Under the pieces are notes generated by a model. That model was not told the origin of the DNA. It did not search any database and worked only from the letters and a program-made list of their open reading frames with translations. Shown piece by piece: positions 40,770 to 50,833 of a DNA stretch of 64,000 nt (positions are counted from its first letter, which is position 1; each line of letters begins with the position of its first letter). The DNA is from Pseudopedobacter beijingensis (GTDB lineage: Bacteria; Bacteroidota; Bacteroidia; Sphingobacteriales; Sphingobacteriaceae): NCBI RefSeq assembly GCF_042678145.1, contig NZ_JBHUDG010000012.1, positions 185,881-249,880 on the forward strand. The letters are read 5' to 3'. A program made the translations under genes and the position numbers.

Positions 40770-43700
40770 ATGCAAAAACCGCTTAAAAGACTTCAGGCTT
40801 CCGCAGGTTCGGGAAAGACATTTAGTTTGGCCGTTCATTACCTTACCTTGTTGTTTAGCAATGAGAATAAATACAGGGAAATACTGGCCGTAACTTTTAC
40901 CAATAAAGCTACCGAAGAGATGAAGACCCGGATTTTAGAGGTCTTAAAAGGTTTAGCTGTTGATAGTAATGCTGCCGCAATAGAGAGTTACAGAAAATTA
41001 TTGTTGCAAGAACATACCAATTTAGACAGACATAGTCTGGCCGAAAAAGCAGATCGGATTTATAGAAGAATATTACATGATTATAGCCGTTTTTCGGTAA
41101 ATACCATAGACGGATTTGTCCAGAAAGTAATTAGGGGTTTTGCTTTTGAATTGGGATTAGATGCTTCGTACACCTTAGAAATGAATATAGATAGGGTTAA
41201 GGAAAATCTGGTGGAGCGTTTGGATAAAGAACTGGACAGAAAACCAGAATTGGTACAATGGATTATTAACCTGGCAAAAGAAAGGATAGAAGATAACAAA
41301 AGTTGGAACTATAAAGCAGAGTTGTTGAACCTAACGGGCGAAATATTTAAAGAACGTTTTGCTGTGTTTGAACAAGCCTTACAACAAATAGGACTTGAAA
41401 ATACCGATAAGATCTTTTTAGAATATGCACAAGCATCTAAAAAAGATGTGGTGTTGTTTGAGCAGCAAATAGTTTCTTTGGCGCAAAAAGGTTTGGAAAC
41501 CATAACCAGGTTTGGTTTAACTCCCGATCATTTAAAAGGAAAAAGCAGAAGTCCTTTGTTAAGATTGCAAAAAGTTGCGGTTAAAGACTTTAAAGATATA
41601 GAGAAGCTGTTTGTGCTGATAGATGCTCCGGAAGATTGGTTCCAGAAAAATGTATCGGACGAATCTTACCCCGAACTTAACTCTGTTTTAAAAGAGTTAG
41701 AACAGTATTTTTATCATAGCTATCCGGATTATATTCTTCACCAGCAGTTTAATAAGAATGTTTATTTTCTGCGGCTTATGGTTGAACTGGTTAGCTTGTT
41801 GAAAAACTACAGAGAAGAAAGTGGAAACCTCTTGATTAGCGATGCGCAAAATCTGTTAACAGGTATTACGGATGATGCAGGTGACAACCCATCTTTTATT
41901 TGGGAAAAAATTGGCAATAAGTACCGGAATTTTTTATTTGACGAATTTCAGGATACATCAGTGAGTCAATGGGGAAGTTTCCGTTCTCTGGTACAAAATG
42001 CGATTGCAGAGCCCAGCGGTGCCTGGATAGATCATTTGATTGTGGGGGATACCAAACAGTCTATCTATAGATGGAGAAACGGGGATTGGAATATCCTGCA
42101 TAGCGGGGTGAAAAGAGATTTGGGAGAACATAATGTTGTAGACAGTAATCTGGAAGAAAACTACAGAAGTTCTAAAGAAATTATCCAGTTTAATAATCAC
42201 CTATACCATCGATTGCCGGTTTTGGTGCAAACAAAGATTAATACCGAAGTAGAAGAAACAGGTGATGAACAGCTGAAGGCATGGTGGATGGCTCAGGATT
42301 ATCATCAGGTAATTAACCAGATTTACAGTCAGGCAGAGCAAAAATTAACATCAGGGACCGAAGAAGGTGGGGTAGTAAAAATCAGGAAGTTTACGAAAAA
42401 AGAAGAAGACGAACGTATTTTTTCGGATACTGTTTTCAGAGAATATGCTCTTGAATATCTTGTGGAAGAAATTACAAATCTGAGAGATGAGCATGCCTAT
42501 TCTTATAAAGACATCAGTATTCTGGTGCGGTCTAACAGAGAAGCCGTAGAAGTAGTAGAAATGCTGATGCATGCGCAAATTCCGGTAGTATCGGGCGAAG
42601 CGCTTTTGGTGGGGAACAATACCGCCATCAAACTGATTGTAAATACGCTTTGTGCTTTGGTAGGTTATGAAGAAAATACATCATTATACAAAGCAAACTG
42701 TATAGCGCTTTATCATAAAATTAATGGTAATCCGGTACATCCGGATAGCTATCTGGGGTTAAGGTTTAAACCATTTGCACAACTGTCAGCATTACTTCCC
42801 GCAGAATTATGTGCCCATGCAAGCTTGTGGATACAGTTACCCTTACCAGAATTGGTAGAAAAAATTATCAGAAGCTATGGACTAGATCAGAAAACAGAAT
42901 ATTTACCTTATCTGCTATCTTTCAGAGATATTGTAGGTAACGCTACCCGACTGGGCGAGAAAGGTATCCATAGTTTTTTGAATTGGTGGGACGAGGAAGG
43001 AATGTCCCGTACATTGCCCTCTCCGGAAGAGGCCAATGCTGTACAGGTAATTACCATTCATAAATCAAAAGGTTTGGCATTTAGGGCAGTATTTGTGCCT
43101 TTTTGCGAATTGGGTTTAAGCGGGAAAACCAACAGTGTATTTTGGGTTCCGTCTGAGGAAACACCTTATAAACAATTGGGCAGCATCCCTTTAAAATACA
43201 CTAGAGAACTAGCCAAATCATCCGTAGCCAAATATTATTTTGAAGAAGAATTGTACAGTCACATGGATAGTTTAAACATGATTTATGTGGCTACTACACG
43301 GGCAAAAGATTATCTTTTCTTAGGTATAAAGGGCAAAGAAAAGGAAGATACCAATGCGATAGGGAATTTATTAGGCTTAATTTATAAAGATGATTTTGAT
43401 GAAGAAGGATTATACGCATTAGGAAACTATATAGAAAAGCCTTCCCGAAAGTCGGAAAAGAACCTGATTCAATTGCAATCCTACCCTACTTCGGACAGAA
43501 TTTCTGAAATATACGAAGCGGTAGAAGACCGGCATGCCAACCATTTGTTAAACATAGAGCAATCTGGTCGTAAAGGGAGTATTATGCATGAAATATTGGC
43601 TAACGTTAAAGAAAAATCAGAAATAGCATCTTATATAGACGATTTAAATATTCAGGGAATTATTACCGAAGACGAAAAAGAAGGGTTTTTGCAAGAAACC

Positions 43701-43985
43701 AAAGAAGTATTAGATCACCCCGAACTAAAATATCTGTTAGGTAAAGCCATTCGTACCATCGAAGAAAAAGGAATTGTAGATGAGTCCGGGCGGCAACACC
43801 GACCCGATAAAGTTCTCATTGGCGAGAATGAGGTTATTATTCTCGATTATAAGTTTACAAACAAAGAGCATGAAACGCACATTGAGCAGCTGTTAAGTTA
43901 TAAAAGCTTGTTACAAACTATGGGATACCAGAATGTAAGTGCTTATTTGTTTTATGCATTAACCAGAAAATTAAAGGCCATTTAA
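40770..43985 (+). CDS. addA: AddA/UvrD-like ATP-dependent helicase-nuclease
   Basis: The 1071-residue protein has SF1 helicase motifs: Q-A-S-A-G-S-G-K-T-F-S at the N-terminus, F-D-E-F-Q-D-T-S, G-D-T-K-Q-S-I-Y-R-W, I-T-I-H-K-S-K-G-L-A-F and Y-V-A-T-T-R-A-K-D-Y. The C-terminus carries a PD-(D/E)XK nuclease motif, I-I-L-D-Y-K-F-T. With the next gene it forms an AddAB-type complex that resects double-strand breaks for RecA. ATG 40770 is chosen, three codons inside the open frame. The partner starts 11 bp after its stop. Confidence 0.9.
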   Translation: MQKPLKRLQASAGSGKTFSLAVHYLTLLFSNENKYREILAVTFTNKATEEMKTRILEVLKGLAVDSNAAAIESYRKLLLQEHTNLDRHSLAEKADRIYRRILHDYSRFSVNTIDGFVQKVIRGFAFELGLDASYTLEMNIDRVKENLVERLDKELDRKPELVQWIINLAKERIEDNKSWNYKAELLNLTGEIFKERFAVFEQALQQIGLENTDKIFLEYAQASKKDVVLFEQQIVSLAQKGLETITRFGLTPDHLKGKSRSPLLRLQKVAVKDFKDIEKLFVLIDAPEDWFQKNVSDESYPELNSVLKELEQYFYHSYPDYILHQQFNKNVYFLRLMVELVSLLKNYREESGNLLISDAQNLLTGITDDAGDNPSFIWEKIGNKYRNFLFDEFQDTSVSQWGSFRSLVQNAIAEPSGAWIDHLIVGDTKQSIYRWRNGDWNILHSGVKRDLGEHNVVDSNLEENYRSSKEIIQFNNHLYHRLPVLVQTKINTEVEETGDEQLKAWWMAQDYHQVINQIYSQAEQKLTSGTEEGGVVKIRKFTKKEEDERIFSDTVFREYALEYLVEEITNLRDEHAYSYKDISILVRSNREAVEVVEMLMHAQIPVVSGEALLVGNNTAIKLIVNTLCALVGYEENTSLYKANCIALYHKINGNPVHPDSYLGLRFKPFAQLSALLPAELCAHASLWIQLPLPELVEKIIRSYGLDQKTEYLPYLLSFRDIVGNATRLGEKGIHSFLNWWDEEGMSRTLPSPEEANAVQVITIHKSKGLAFRAVFVPFCELGLSGKTNSVFWVPSEETPYKQLGSIPLKYTRELAKSSVAKYYFEEELYSHMDSLNMIYVATTRAKDYLFLGIKGKEKEDTNAIGNLLGLIYKDDFDEEGLYALGNYIEKPSRKSEKNLIQLQSYPTSDRISEIYEAVEDRHANHLLNIEQSGRKGSIMHEILANVKEKSEIASYIDDLNIQGIITEDEKEGFLQETKEVLDHPELKYLLGKAIRTIEEKGIVDESGRQHRPDKVLIGENEVIILDYKFTNKEHETHIEQLLSYKSLLQTMGYQNVSAYLFYALTRKLKAI

Positions 43986-43996
43986 ATCCGCTTTAC

Positions 43997-46957
43997 ATGA
44001 AACCATTTTTAAAAGAAGTTGCAGAAGATCTAGTAGAACAGTTTGGTCAGGATTTAGAGCATTGCGCTATTGTTTTTAATAATAAAAGACCTGCGGCATA
44101 TTTACAAAAGCATCTGGCAGATATTTATCAAAAACCTTTTTGGAGTCCTTCCTTTTTTACAGTTCAGGAGTTTTTTGCAAAATCTACCCATTTAAAAACG
44201 GCAGATTTTTATGCGCAGTTTTTTACGTTATACCAAAGATACAATCAGATACTTTCGGGAGAGGGACAGAAAGCCCTGGATATGGCGCAGTTTTTTCCGA
44301 TAGCCAAAATTATACTTAGCGATTTTTCGCAGATAGATAACGATTTAGTTGATGCCGCTAAACTTTATCACGAGCTGGAAGATATAGTGCTTATAAATCA
44401 GCAGTTTGATTTTCTTACGACAGAACAACATCAGTTTCTGTCTCAGTTCTGGACCTCTTATACAGAAGGAAAACACAAAAGGCAGCAGGAGAATTTTATT
44501 AAAATGTGGCGCAGGATGCCTTTATTGTATCGTGATTTTCATCAGGATCTGGCAACGCAGGACTTAATAACTATGGGCAGGGTCTATAAAAACCTGGCAG
44601 AAGAAAAGAATGATAATCCTACATTTTTAAACGATTTCTCGAAAGGCAAACTCATTTTTATAGGCTTTAACGCGCTAACAAAAGCAGAAGCAATTGTGTT
44701 TAAGCGTTGGCAGGAGCAAGATCTGGCTCGCTTTTACTTTGATACGGATGCTTATTATTTAGATGATCCATTACAGGAATCCGGACTTTTCCTTAGAAAA
44801 AATATAGACCAGATAGGGTTGGTGAATGCCCTTAACAATCAACGATCGTTTATTGCCGCAAAGAAACGGAATATAGATGTATATCAGGTTCAGGGACATA
44901 ATGTAGAGGCAAAAATCCTGAACAATATACTTTCTGAGGATTACAATCTGCTGGCAGCCAATAAAAACTATGGCGATACTGCAATTATTCTGGCAGACGA
45001 ATCTCTGTTACTGCCCACTTTGCAAACAATTCCTTCGGTACATAAAGACGCTCAAGGAAATGAAACCGGGCTAAAAGTAAACCTGAACGTAACTATGGGC
45101 GTTTCGTTTGTCTCTTCAACTTTGTTTGGTCTGGCAGATTTGTGGTTAAATATCCAGAAAAGTATCCATCAGTTTAAACCGGATGAAGAAATTACATTTT
45201 CTTTTAAAACGGTTGAGGCATTCTTATCACATCCCTTGGTGGGACTCAGTGATAAAATGCGTGAAAAAATCCTGAAAGCGTTTGTAGAGGAGCAATTAGT
45301 ACAGGTCCCTAAAAACAGACTGATTCCTCAAAAAGGAATATTTGTTAATTTCTTTGAGAAGATAGATGCTCCTGTAGACATTATCAAAGGGTTGAAAGAA
45401 ACCTTAGAAGCGGTGCTTAAAAGGCAGTTGTATGTACAGAATCTTAAGAAAATAGATTCGGAATTATTTATAAAAACTATACAGGAACTTAACCGTTTGT
45501 ACGATACCTTAACCAAACATATCAAAGGAGGAAGACAGACTTTAGAGGTAGGCTTTGTTGTTTCTTTAGTACAAAAAGTATTGCAAAGTGTAGCCGTTCC
45601 GTTAAGCGGGAATCCTTTAGAAGGCTTGCAGGTGATGGGGCTGTTGGAAAGCAGAAACCTGAACTTTAAACATATTGTGGTACTGGGGCTGAACGACGGA
45701 ATAGTACCGAAGACAACCATTGGAAATAGTTTTATTCCCGACAGTCTGAGAAGGGTTTACGGATTACCGGTATTAGAAAACCAGGATGCTATTTCGGCTT
45801 ATATGTTTTACCGCCTCATTCAAAGAGCAGAAAAAGTGAGTGTGGTGTATAACAGTCTGACTGATGAAAGCAATTCTGGAGAACCCAGTCGCTTTTTGAA
45901 ACAGCTGGAATATGAGAGCGGATGGGAATTTAAGTATTACCATCAGGAATTAAATGTAGAAGTAGAAAAGTCTGAAACCGTAGAAATCAGTAAAACACCA
46001 CAGATTATGAATATTCTGGAGGGTTTTTCTACCGGAAAAAGAACATTATCCGCATCGGCATTGACCACTTATATTGCCAATCCCATAGATTTTTTCTTTA
46101 CTTATATAGCTGGAATTAAAGAACCGGAAGAAGTGGACGAGGTGGTAGAAGCCAGAGATTTGGGCTCTATACTACACGGAGTAATGGAAGACTTTTATGA
46201 AGCATTGAAAGCCGAAAATCCAGATATTACTGAGGAACGGATTAAGCAAAAACGAAAAGAAATACCCGATTTAGTTAGGAGAAATTTTAACAAAATCATT
46301 TATAAAAATGCCGATAGGCAAACGCGTTTTAACGGAATGCAACAGGTAGTTTTAGCCATTGTTCAGGAATATTGCGATATTATTCTCAATTATGATGAAA
46401 AATGTACACCATTCAGGATTATACAAATGGAAGAGGCAATGGTTGTTCCTTACTCCTTTACAGATGCAACAGGGCAACAAAGAACCATCCAGATTAAAGG
46501 GATTATTGACCGTGTAGATTTGACCAGTGAGAACATTACAAGAATTGTAGATTATAAAACAGGTTCTGATAAACTGGCTTACCATAGTATAGAAGAAAGC
46601 TTTAATACCGATGGAAAAAACCTGAATAAAGCTTTGGTACAAACGCTGTTTTACACTTATGTTTTTGAACAGGCCAAAAATCTGAAATTTGTAGAACCCA
46701 ATTTGTATGTGTTGAAGACCATGAATAAAGATGGCGTTTTATTTCAGACCTATCGTAAAGTTGAAGATGAAAATGGGGAATCTAAACGTAGAAAAATGAG
46801 CCTTAATGCAGATTTTTTGATTGCCGAAAAGGAGGTGTTTCTGCTCGAACTCAATAAAAAATTAGCCGAATTGTTTGACCCTTCGGTGCCTTTTAAGGTT
46901 AGTGAGAACCCATTGAACTATCAGTATTCTAAGTTTACAGATTTAATGGTAAGTTAG
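43997..46957 (+). CDS. addB: AddB-like PD-(D/E)XK nuclease subunit
   Basis: The 986-residue protein has a degenerate helicase body, with V-V-L-G-L-N-D-G-I-V-P-K in the middle, and a C-terminal nuclease domain: L-G-S-I-L-H-G-V-M-E-D-F-Y, then I-D-R-V-D-L and I-V-D-Y-K-T-G-S-D-K. The DxxYK-type catalytic residues are present. The family assignment relies on order, size and these motifs; sequence identity with AddB of Firmicutes is expected to be low. Confidence 0.86.
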   Translation: MKPFLKEVAEDLVEQFGQDLEHCAIVFNNKRPAAYLQKHLADIYQKPFWSPSFFTVQEFFAKSTHLKTADFYAQFFTLYQRYNQILSGEGQKALDMAQFFPIAKIILSDFSQIDNDLVDAAKLYHELEDIVLINQQFDFLTTEQHQFLSQFWTSYTEGKHKRQQENFIKMWRRMPLLYRDFHQDLATQDLITMGRVYKNLAEEKNDNPTFLNDFSKGKLIFIGFNALTKAEAIVFKRWQEQDLARFYFDTDAYYLDDPLQESGLFLRKNIDQIGLVNALNNQRSFIAAKKRNIDVYQVQGHNVEAKILNNILSEDYNLLAANKNYGDTAIILADESLLLPTLQTIPSVHKDAQGNETGLKVNLNVTMGVSFVSSTLFGLADLWLNIQKSIHQFKPDEEITFSFKTVEAFLSHPLVGLSDKMREKILKAFVEEQLVQVPKNRLIPQKGIFVNFFEKIDAPVDIIKGLKETLEAVLKRQLYVQNLKKIDSELFIKTIQELNRLYDTLTKHIKGGRQTLEVGFVVSLVQKVLQSVAVPLSGNPLEGLQVMGLLESRNLNFKHIVVLGLNDGIVPKTTIGNSFIPDSLRRVYGLPVLENQDAISAYMFYRLIQRAEKVSVVYNSLTDESNSGEPSRFLKQLEYESGWEFKYYHQELNVEVEKSETVEISKTPQIMNILEGFSTGKRTLSASALTTYIANPIDFFFTYIAGIKEPEEVDEVVEARDLGSILHGVMEDFYEALKAENPDITEERIKQKRKEIPDLVRRNFNKIIYKNADRQTRFNGMQQVVLAIVQEYCDIILNYDEKCTPFRIIQMEEAMVVPYSFTDATGQQRTIQIKGIIDRVDLTSENITRIVDYKTGSDKLAYHSIEESFNTDGKNLNKALVQTLFYTYVFEQAKNLKFVEPNLYVLKTMNKDGVLFQTYRKVEDENGESKRRKMSLNADFLIAEKEVFLLELNKKLAELFDPSVPFKVSENPLNYQYSKFTDLMVS

Positions 46958-46976
46958 CTTAGTATAAACTAAAGGT

Positions 46977-47762
46977 ATGGAAGTAGCATTTATCATAATA
47001 ACCCTTGTTGTCTTCTTGTATATATTGAGGGCTACAGCGATAAAAAAGAATAAGCAGTCAAAAAACAGGGAAATTAGTACTGATGAAAGAGAGGTTTTAG
47101 AAACAAACGTTGCTTTCTATCAGAAATTACCGGAAGAGAAAAAGCGGGTGTTTGAGCAAAAAGTTCTTTCGTTTTTAGAAGGTGTGATTATAGAGGGCAT
47201 TGGAACCGATGTTACTTTGTCTGATCGGATGCTGATTGCTTCCAGTGCTGTAATTCCTATTTTTGGGTTTCCAGATTGGAAATATAAAAACCTGAGAAAC
47301 ATATTGGTCTATCCCGAGAACTTTAATAAATCATATCAGTTTGAAGGACACGCAGATAGAAATATTATGGGAATGGTGGGAGATGGATTAATGAATGGGA
47401 AAATGCTGCTTTCGCAATCGGCATTAAGAGCAGGTTTTTCTATGAGTAATGATGGTAACAATACCGCCATTCACGAGTTTGTACATTTACTGGATAAATC
47501 TGACGGAGCTACAGACGGCATACCCGAATATTTGTTGAACCATAGCTATACCATTCCGTGGTTGAAAATTATTCATCAGGAAATGCTCAAAATAGAAAAG
47601 AATAAATCAGATATCAATCCTTATGCCTTAACAAACGAAGCCGAATTTTTTGCTGTTGTATCCGAATATTTCTTTGAAAAACCAGATCAGTTAAAAAAGA
47701 GACATCCGGAACTGTATGAAAAATTAACTTTAATCTTTGATCAGGATCTGGCTGTGAATTAG
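46977..47762 (+). CDS. Zinc-dependent peptidase, MtfA-like (M90)
   Basis: The 261-residue protein has an N-terminal membrane segment and the motif T-A-I-H-E-F-V-H-L-L-D-K with His166 and His170, followed by E-Y-F-F-E-K-P and a conserved E-F-F-A-V segment. MtfA in E. coli is a zinc peptidase that regulates glucose uptake through Mlc. The membrane anchor is unlike E. coli MtfA. It follows addB after 19 bp. Confidence 0.85.
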   Translation: MEVAFIIITLVVFLYILRATAIKKNKQSKNREISTDEREVLETNVAFYQKLPEEKKRVFEQKVLSFLEGVIIEGIGTDVTLSDRMLIASSAVIPIFGFPDWKYKNLRNILVYPENFNKSYQFEGHADRNIMGMVGDGLMNGKMLLSQSALRAGFSMSNDGNNTAIHEFVHLLDKSDGATDGIPEYLLNHSYTIPWLKIIHQEMLKIEKNKSDINPYALTNEAEFFAVVSEYFFEKPDQLKKRHPELYEKLTLIFDQDLAVN

Positions 47763-47788
47763 ATTTTAGGCATTTACGCCTAAAATCT
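47761..47788. terminator. Terminator-like hairpin between convergent genes
   Basis: AGATTTTAGGC and GCCTAAAATCT form a perfect 11-bp stem with a six-base loop. It overlaps the mtfA-like stop codon. T runs on either side are weak, so termination efficiency is uncertain. Confidence 0.6.
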
Positions 47789-47798
47789 AATAAAAGGC

Positions 47799-49508
47799 TT
47801 ACCTCATCAAAATCCCATCCCCATATTTAAAAAATGCATTTACGCTTACCGGAAGTTTTCCGTTGGCCTTTAACGTCCCTAATATAACTTTCGAAGCAGC
47901 TAACTGTATTTCCGGTAGGTTCTGATAGCCAAGTAAGATAGATGCAGACCTTTCAAAGCCGGGTATTCCGCTAATAACATAAGGATTGGCAAACAAGGCC
48001 GTAATGGTGTTTTTAGTGGAAAACTCAGAAATAAATTGGGTCAGGTGATTGGGAAAATCCAGTTTACTGGCAGGTCTGCTTCTGGAATCAATAACGGCCA
48101 TTACAATCTGGTCGTACTGTTTTACCGTAGTTCTGATGGTGGCAAGTTCCAGTTCGCCCACATTTTTTGGGATATTAATCACTAATGCTCCCGGTTTTAT
48201 TTTCTTTAAAGTATTAGAAAATACAGTGTTTTCGGAAGAACCTACATTTAATATCACTGTTTTTCTTACAAAATCATTCCTTAACGGAAATGCAGCAGTG
48301 CCTTTAAGTACTGTAATGGAAGCATCAGCCATTTGTTGTATTAAAGTGGTAGATTCTTGACGGTTCAGATCCCTGAAAACATTTGCCGTACTAACGGGTT
48401 GGTAATTATCTAAGCCTAACCAATATTTAGCATATAATATTTTCTTGACCTTGGCATCAATCTCTTCCCAGCTTATCTGCTTGGCTTTAATTGCTTTTTT
48501 AACCATTTTAATAGCTCGTTCTACATCCTCTGATAGTTCTATCACATCTAAACCAGCAATTAACGCCTTAACATCGGCCTGGCCATTTGGAAAGAATTTA
48601 ACCACCCCTTTCATGTCCATGGCATCAGAAACCACCAGACCTTTAAACCCAAACTCATTCTTCAATATCCCGGTTACAATAGGTTTAGACAAAGACGAAG
48701 ATAAAGTAGGTGTTGGATCTAAAGAAGGAATATTCATATGGCCAACCATTACGCCGCCAACGCCATTAGCCATTATTTTCTTGAAAGGATACATCTCTAA
48801 GGTGTCCAGTCTTGTTCTGGTAAAGTTTAGTTGAGGTAAATCGTAATGAGAATCAACATCTGTGTCGCCGTGTCCGGGGAAATGTTTTGCAGTGGTGAGG
48901 ATCCCATTTTCCTGCATACCTTTCATATAAGCAATTCCTTTGTCGGCAACATTATATTTATTCTCTCCAAAAGATCTGAAGTTAATCACAGGGTTGTTTG
49001 CATTATTATTGACATCAACAGCAGGAGCAAAGTTGATATGCATGCCCAGTCGTTTAAAATCTTTAGCCACCTGCTCGCCCATCTTATACAATAATTGATC
49101 GTTTTGCATGGCTCCCAATGTCATTTGGAAAGGATAAGATATGGTGCTGTCCAGGCGCATACCCACACCCCACTCTGCATCCATGGCAATCATTAGCGGC
49201 ACTTTTACCAGTTGTTGGTATTGGTTGGTTAAAGCAGCCTGTCGTTCCGGCCCACCTTGAAAAAAGACCACTCCACCTATGTGGTTGTCTTTAATTAATT
49301 TGGCCACTTTTTCAGAATATTCTACTCCCTTATCCGTATGGGCTCTTACCATAAACAATTGTCCTAGCTTTTCTGCATGAGACATAGATTTAAAAACAGA
49401 ATCTACCCATGTATTGCGCTGATTAAGAAAATCTATAAAAGGAGGTCTCTTCTGTGCAGAAGTGTTTAAAGAGTAACAACAGGCAATAAGCAACAATAAT
49501 TTTTTCAT
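47799..49508 (-). CDS. Glycoside hydrolase family 3 (NagZ-like beta-N-acetylhexosaminidase)
   Basis: The 569-residue protein has a signal peptide (ending near N-T-S-A-Q). The GH3 barrel has K-H-F-P-G-H-G-D-T-D-V-D-S-H, the His/Asp signature of NagZ, and V-V-S-D-A-M-D-M with the nucleophile Asp. A GH3 C-terminal domain follows. Such enzymes release N-acetylglucosamine from peptidoglycan or glycans, here outside the cytoplasm. The extra C-terminal domain makes it longer than E. coli NagZ. Confidence 0.88.
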   Translation of the reverse strand: MKKLLLLIACCYSLNTSAQKRPPFIDFLNQRNTWVDSVFKSMSHAEKLGQLFMVRAHTDKGVEYSEKVAKLIKDNHIGGVVFFQGGPERQAALTNQYQQLVKVPLMIAMDAEWGVGMRLDSTISYPFQMTLGAMQNDQLLYKMGEQVAKDFKRLGMHINFAPAVDVNNNANNPVINFRSFGENKYNVADKGIAYMKGMQENGILTTAKHFPGHGDTDVDSHYDLPQLNFTRTRLDTLEMYPFKKIMANGVGGVMVGHMNIPSLDPTPTLSSSLSKPIVTGILKNEFGFKGLVVSDAMDMKGVVKFFPNGQADVKALIAGLDVIELSEDVERAIKMVKKAIKAKQISWEEIDAKVKKILYAKYWLGLDNYQPVSTANVFRDLNRQESTTLIQQMADASITVLKGTAAFPLRNDFVRKTVILNVGSSENTVFSNTLKKIKPGALVINIPKNVGELELATIRTTVKQYDQIVMAVIDSRSRPASKLDFPNHLTQFISEFSTKNTITALFANPYVISGIPGFERSASILLGYQNLPEIQLAASKVILGTLKANGKLPVSVNAFFKYGDGILMR

Positions 49509-49534
49509 CTGTAAAAGTATTTGATCTTTAAATA

Positions 49535-50722
49535 TTATACTGAATAGTGTTTTTTCTTTTTGATACGCATATAGTTCAAAAGGTAAGCCAAAGCCACTAA
49601 ATTAATAGCGGCAGAACCATAAAAAATATAAGGTATTCTGGAAATAACATCCTGAAAGAAATAGCCGGCGAATAAAGCACCCAATCCAATTCCGGCTTCC
49701 AATGCTATATACATGGTGGCAATAGATTTTCCGCGCTTATCCTCGTCACTTAAATCTACCGCCCATGCAGAAATGGCGGGAGAGAAAGTTCCGGTAGCAA
49801 AACCATATAAAATAGATCCGGAAATTAGTCCCATACTGGTTGGCCAAACAGCCATCCAGGTAATGGAAATGCACAGCAAAATTAACGAAACCCGTAACAC
49901 AGGTTCCCGTCCGTATTTATCGGCAACCTTCCCGGCGAACAATCTTACCGTAATAGACGCCAGTGTAAATACCATGAAAAATATCCCTTTGTTCTTAATA
50001 CCGATAGATTCCGACCAATCAGGAATCAGCGTAATCAAAGTACCATAACTTACATAGCTAAAAAGTGTTACCCAAAAAACGGGGAGAGCCTGTTTATTAA
50101 TAATCTCGTTTTTCCTGATTTTTAATAGTGCAGGCGTAAATTTCTGTTTATCGGCTAAGGTCTCCTTCATATTGAAAATAATGGCAATAGAAAGTAGTGC
50201 AAATACCGAAGAAACATAAAACAAAACGTTGATAGAGGTATAAAGCGTGATGGTACTTCCAATGGCAGGGCCAACGGCCATCCCTATAGAAAAACAAAGC
50301 CCATGAAATCCCATGGCTTCTCCCCATCTGCTTTTTGGAATAATATCTGCAATATATGCTGCGGTGGCAGTAGGTTTAAAACCCGTAGAAAACCCATGTG
50401 TTAATCGTAAAAACAGAAATCCTGCCACAGAGGTAAGCAAAGGATATAAAAGTCCGCAAACAAAACATACCAGAGAGCCTACAGCCATAATAGGCACACG
50501 GCCAATCTTATCGGTCAGTTTGCCGCTAAAAGGTCTGGAAATGCCCGCTGTAAGTGTAAAAAGAGCAATAATAAGTCCCTTGTATTCTGCACCGCCCAAA
50601 CTGCTTAAATAAGCCGGAAGCTCGGGGATAAGCATGTTAAAACTGGAAGAGAATAAGAAAGAACTTAAACAAAGTAATAAATATTGTAAGGTATAAATAG
50701 ATTTCTGTTCGCTGTATTCCAA
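49535..50722 (-). CDS. MFS transporter
   Basis: The protein of about 395 residues has twelve predicted hydrophobic helices and the MFS loop motif between helices 2 and 3, G-K-L-T-D-K-I-G-R-V-P, with a second copy G-K-V-A-D-K-Y-G-R-E-P. The substrate is unknown. The frame opens at an ATG at 50755, but a TACTTTTG box (50743-50750, minus) lies within its first five codons, so the TTG at 50722 is the more likely start. It is divergent from the unknown gene at 50834. Confidence 0.85.
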   Translation of the reverse strand: MEYSEQKSIYTLQYLLLCLSSFLFSSSFNMLIPELPAYLSSLGGAEYKGLIIALFTLTAGISRPFSGKLTDKIGRVPIMAVGSLVCFVCGLLYPLLTSVAGFLFLRLTHGFSTGFKPTATAAYIADIIPKSRWGEAMGFHGLCFSIGMAVGPAIGSTITLYTSINVLFYVSSVFALLSIAIIFNMKETLADKQKFTPALLKIRKNEIINKQALPVFWVTLFSYVSYGTLITLIPDWSESIGIKNKGIFFMVFTLASITVRLFAGKVADKYGREPVLRVSLILLCISITWMAVWPTSMGLISGSILYGFATGTFSPAISAWAVDLSDEDKRGKSIATMYIALEAGIGLGALFAGYFFQDVISRIPYIFYGSAAINLVALAYLLNYMRIKKKKHYSV

Positions 50723-50742
50723 TGGTTGATTTGTTTTGATGG

Positions 50743-50750
50743 CAAAAGTA
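50743..50750 (-). promoter_or_regulatory. -7 box of the MFS gene
   Basis: TACTTTTG on the minus strand, inside the longer reading of the MFS frame. The -33 TTTG is at a poor distance. It is the main reason for choosing the TTG start. Confidence 0.45.
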
Positions 50751-50820
50751 CACATTACCTTAGAGTCAGGTATTACAAAAACATGATTTTTACTTTTAAC
50801 AGATTGTTAAAATGCTTATG

Positions 50821-50828
50821 TACTTTTG
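50821..50828 (+). promoter_or_regulatory. -7 box of the gene at 50834, nearly leaderless
   Basis: TACTTTTG lies five bases before ATG 50834 and mirrors the box of the divergent MFS gene. A TTG at 50804-50806 is the only -33 candidate and is closer than usual. Confidence 0.5.
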
Positions 50829-50833
50829 CGGCT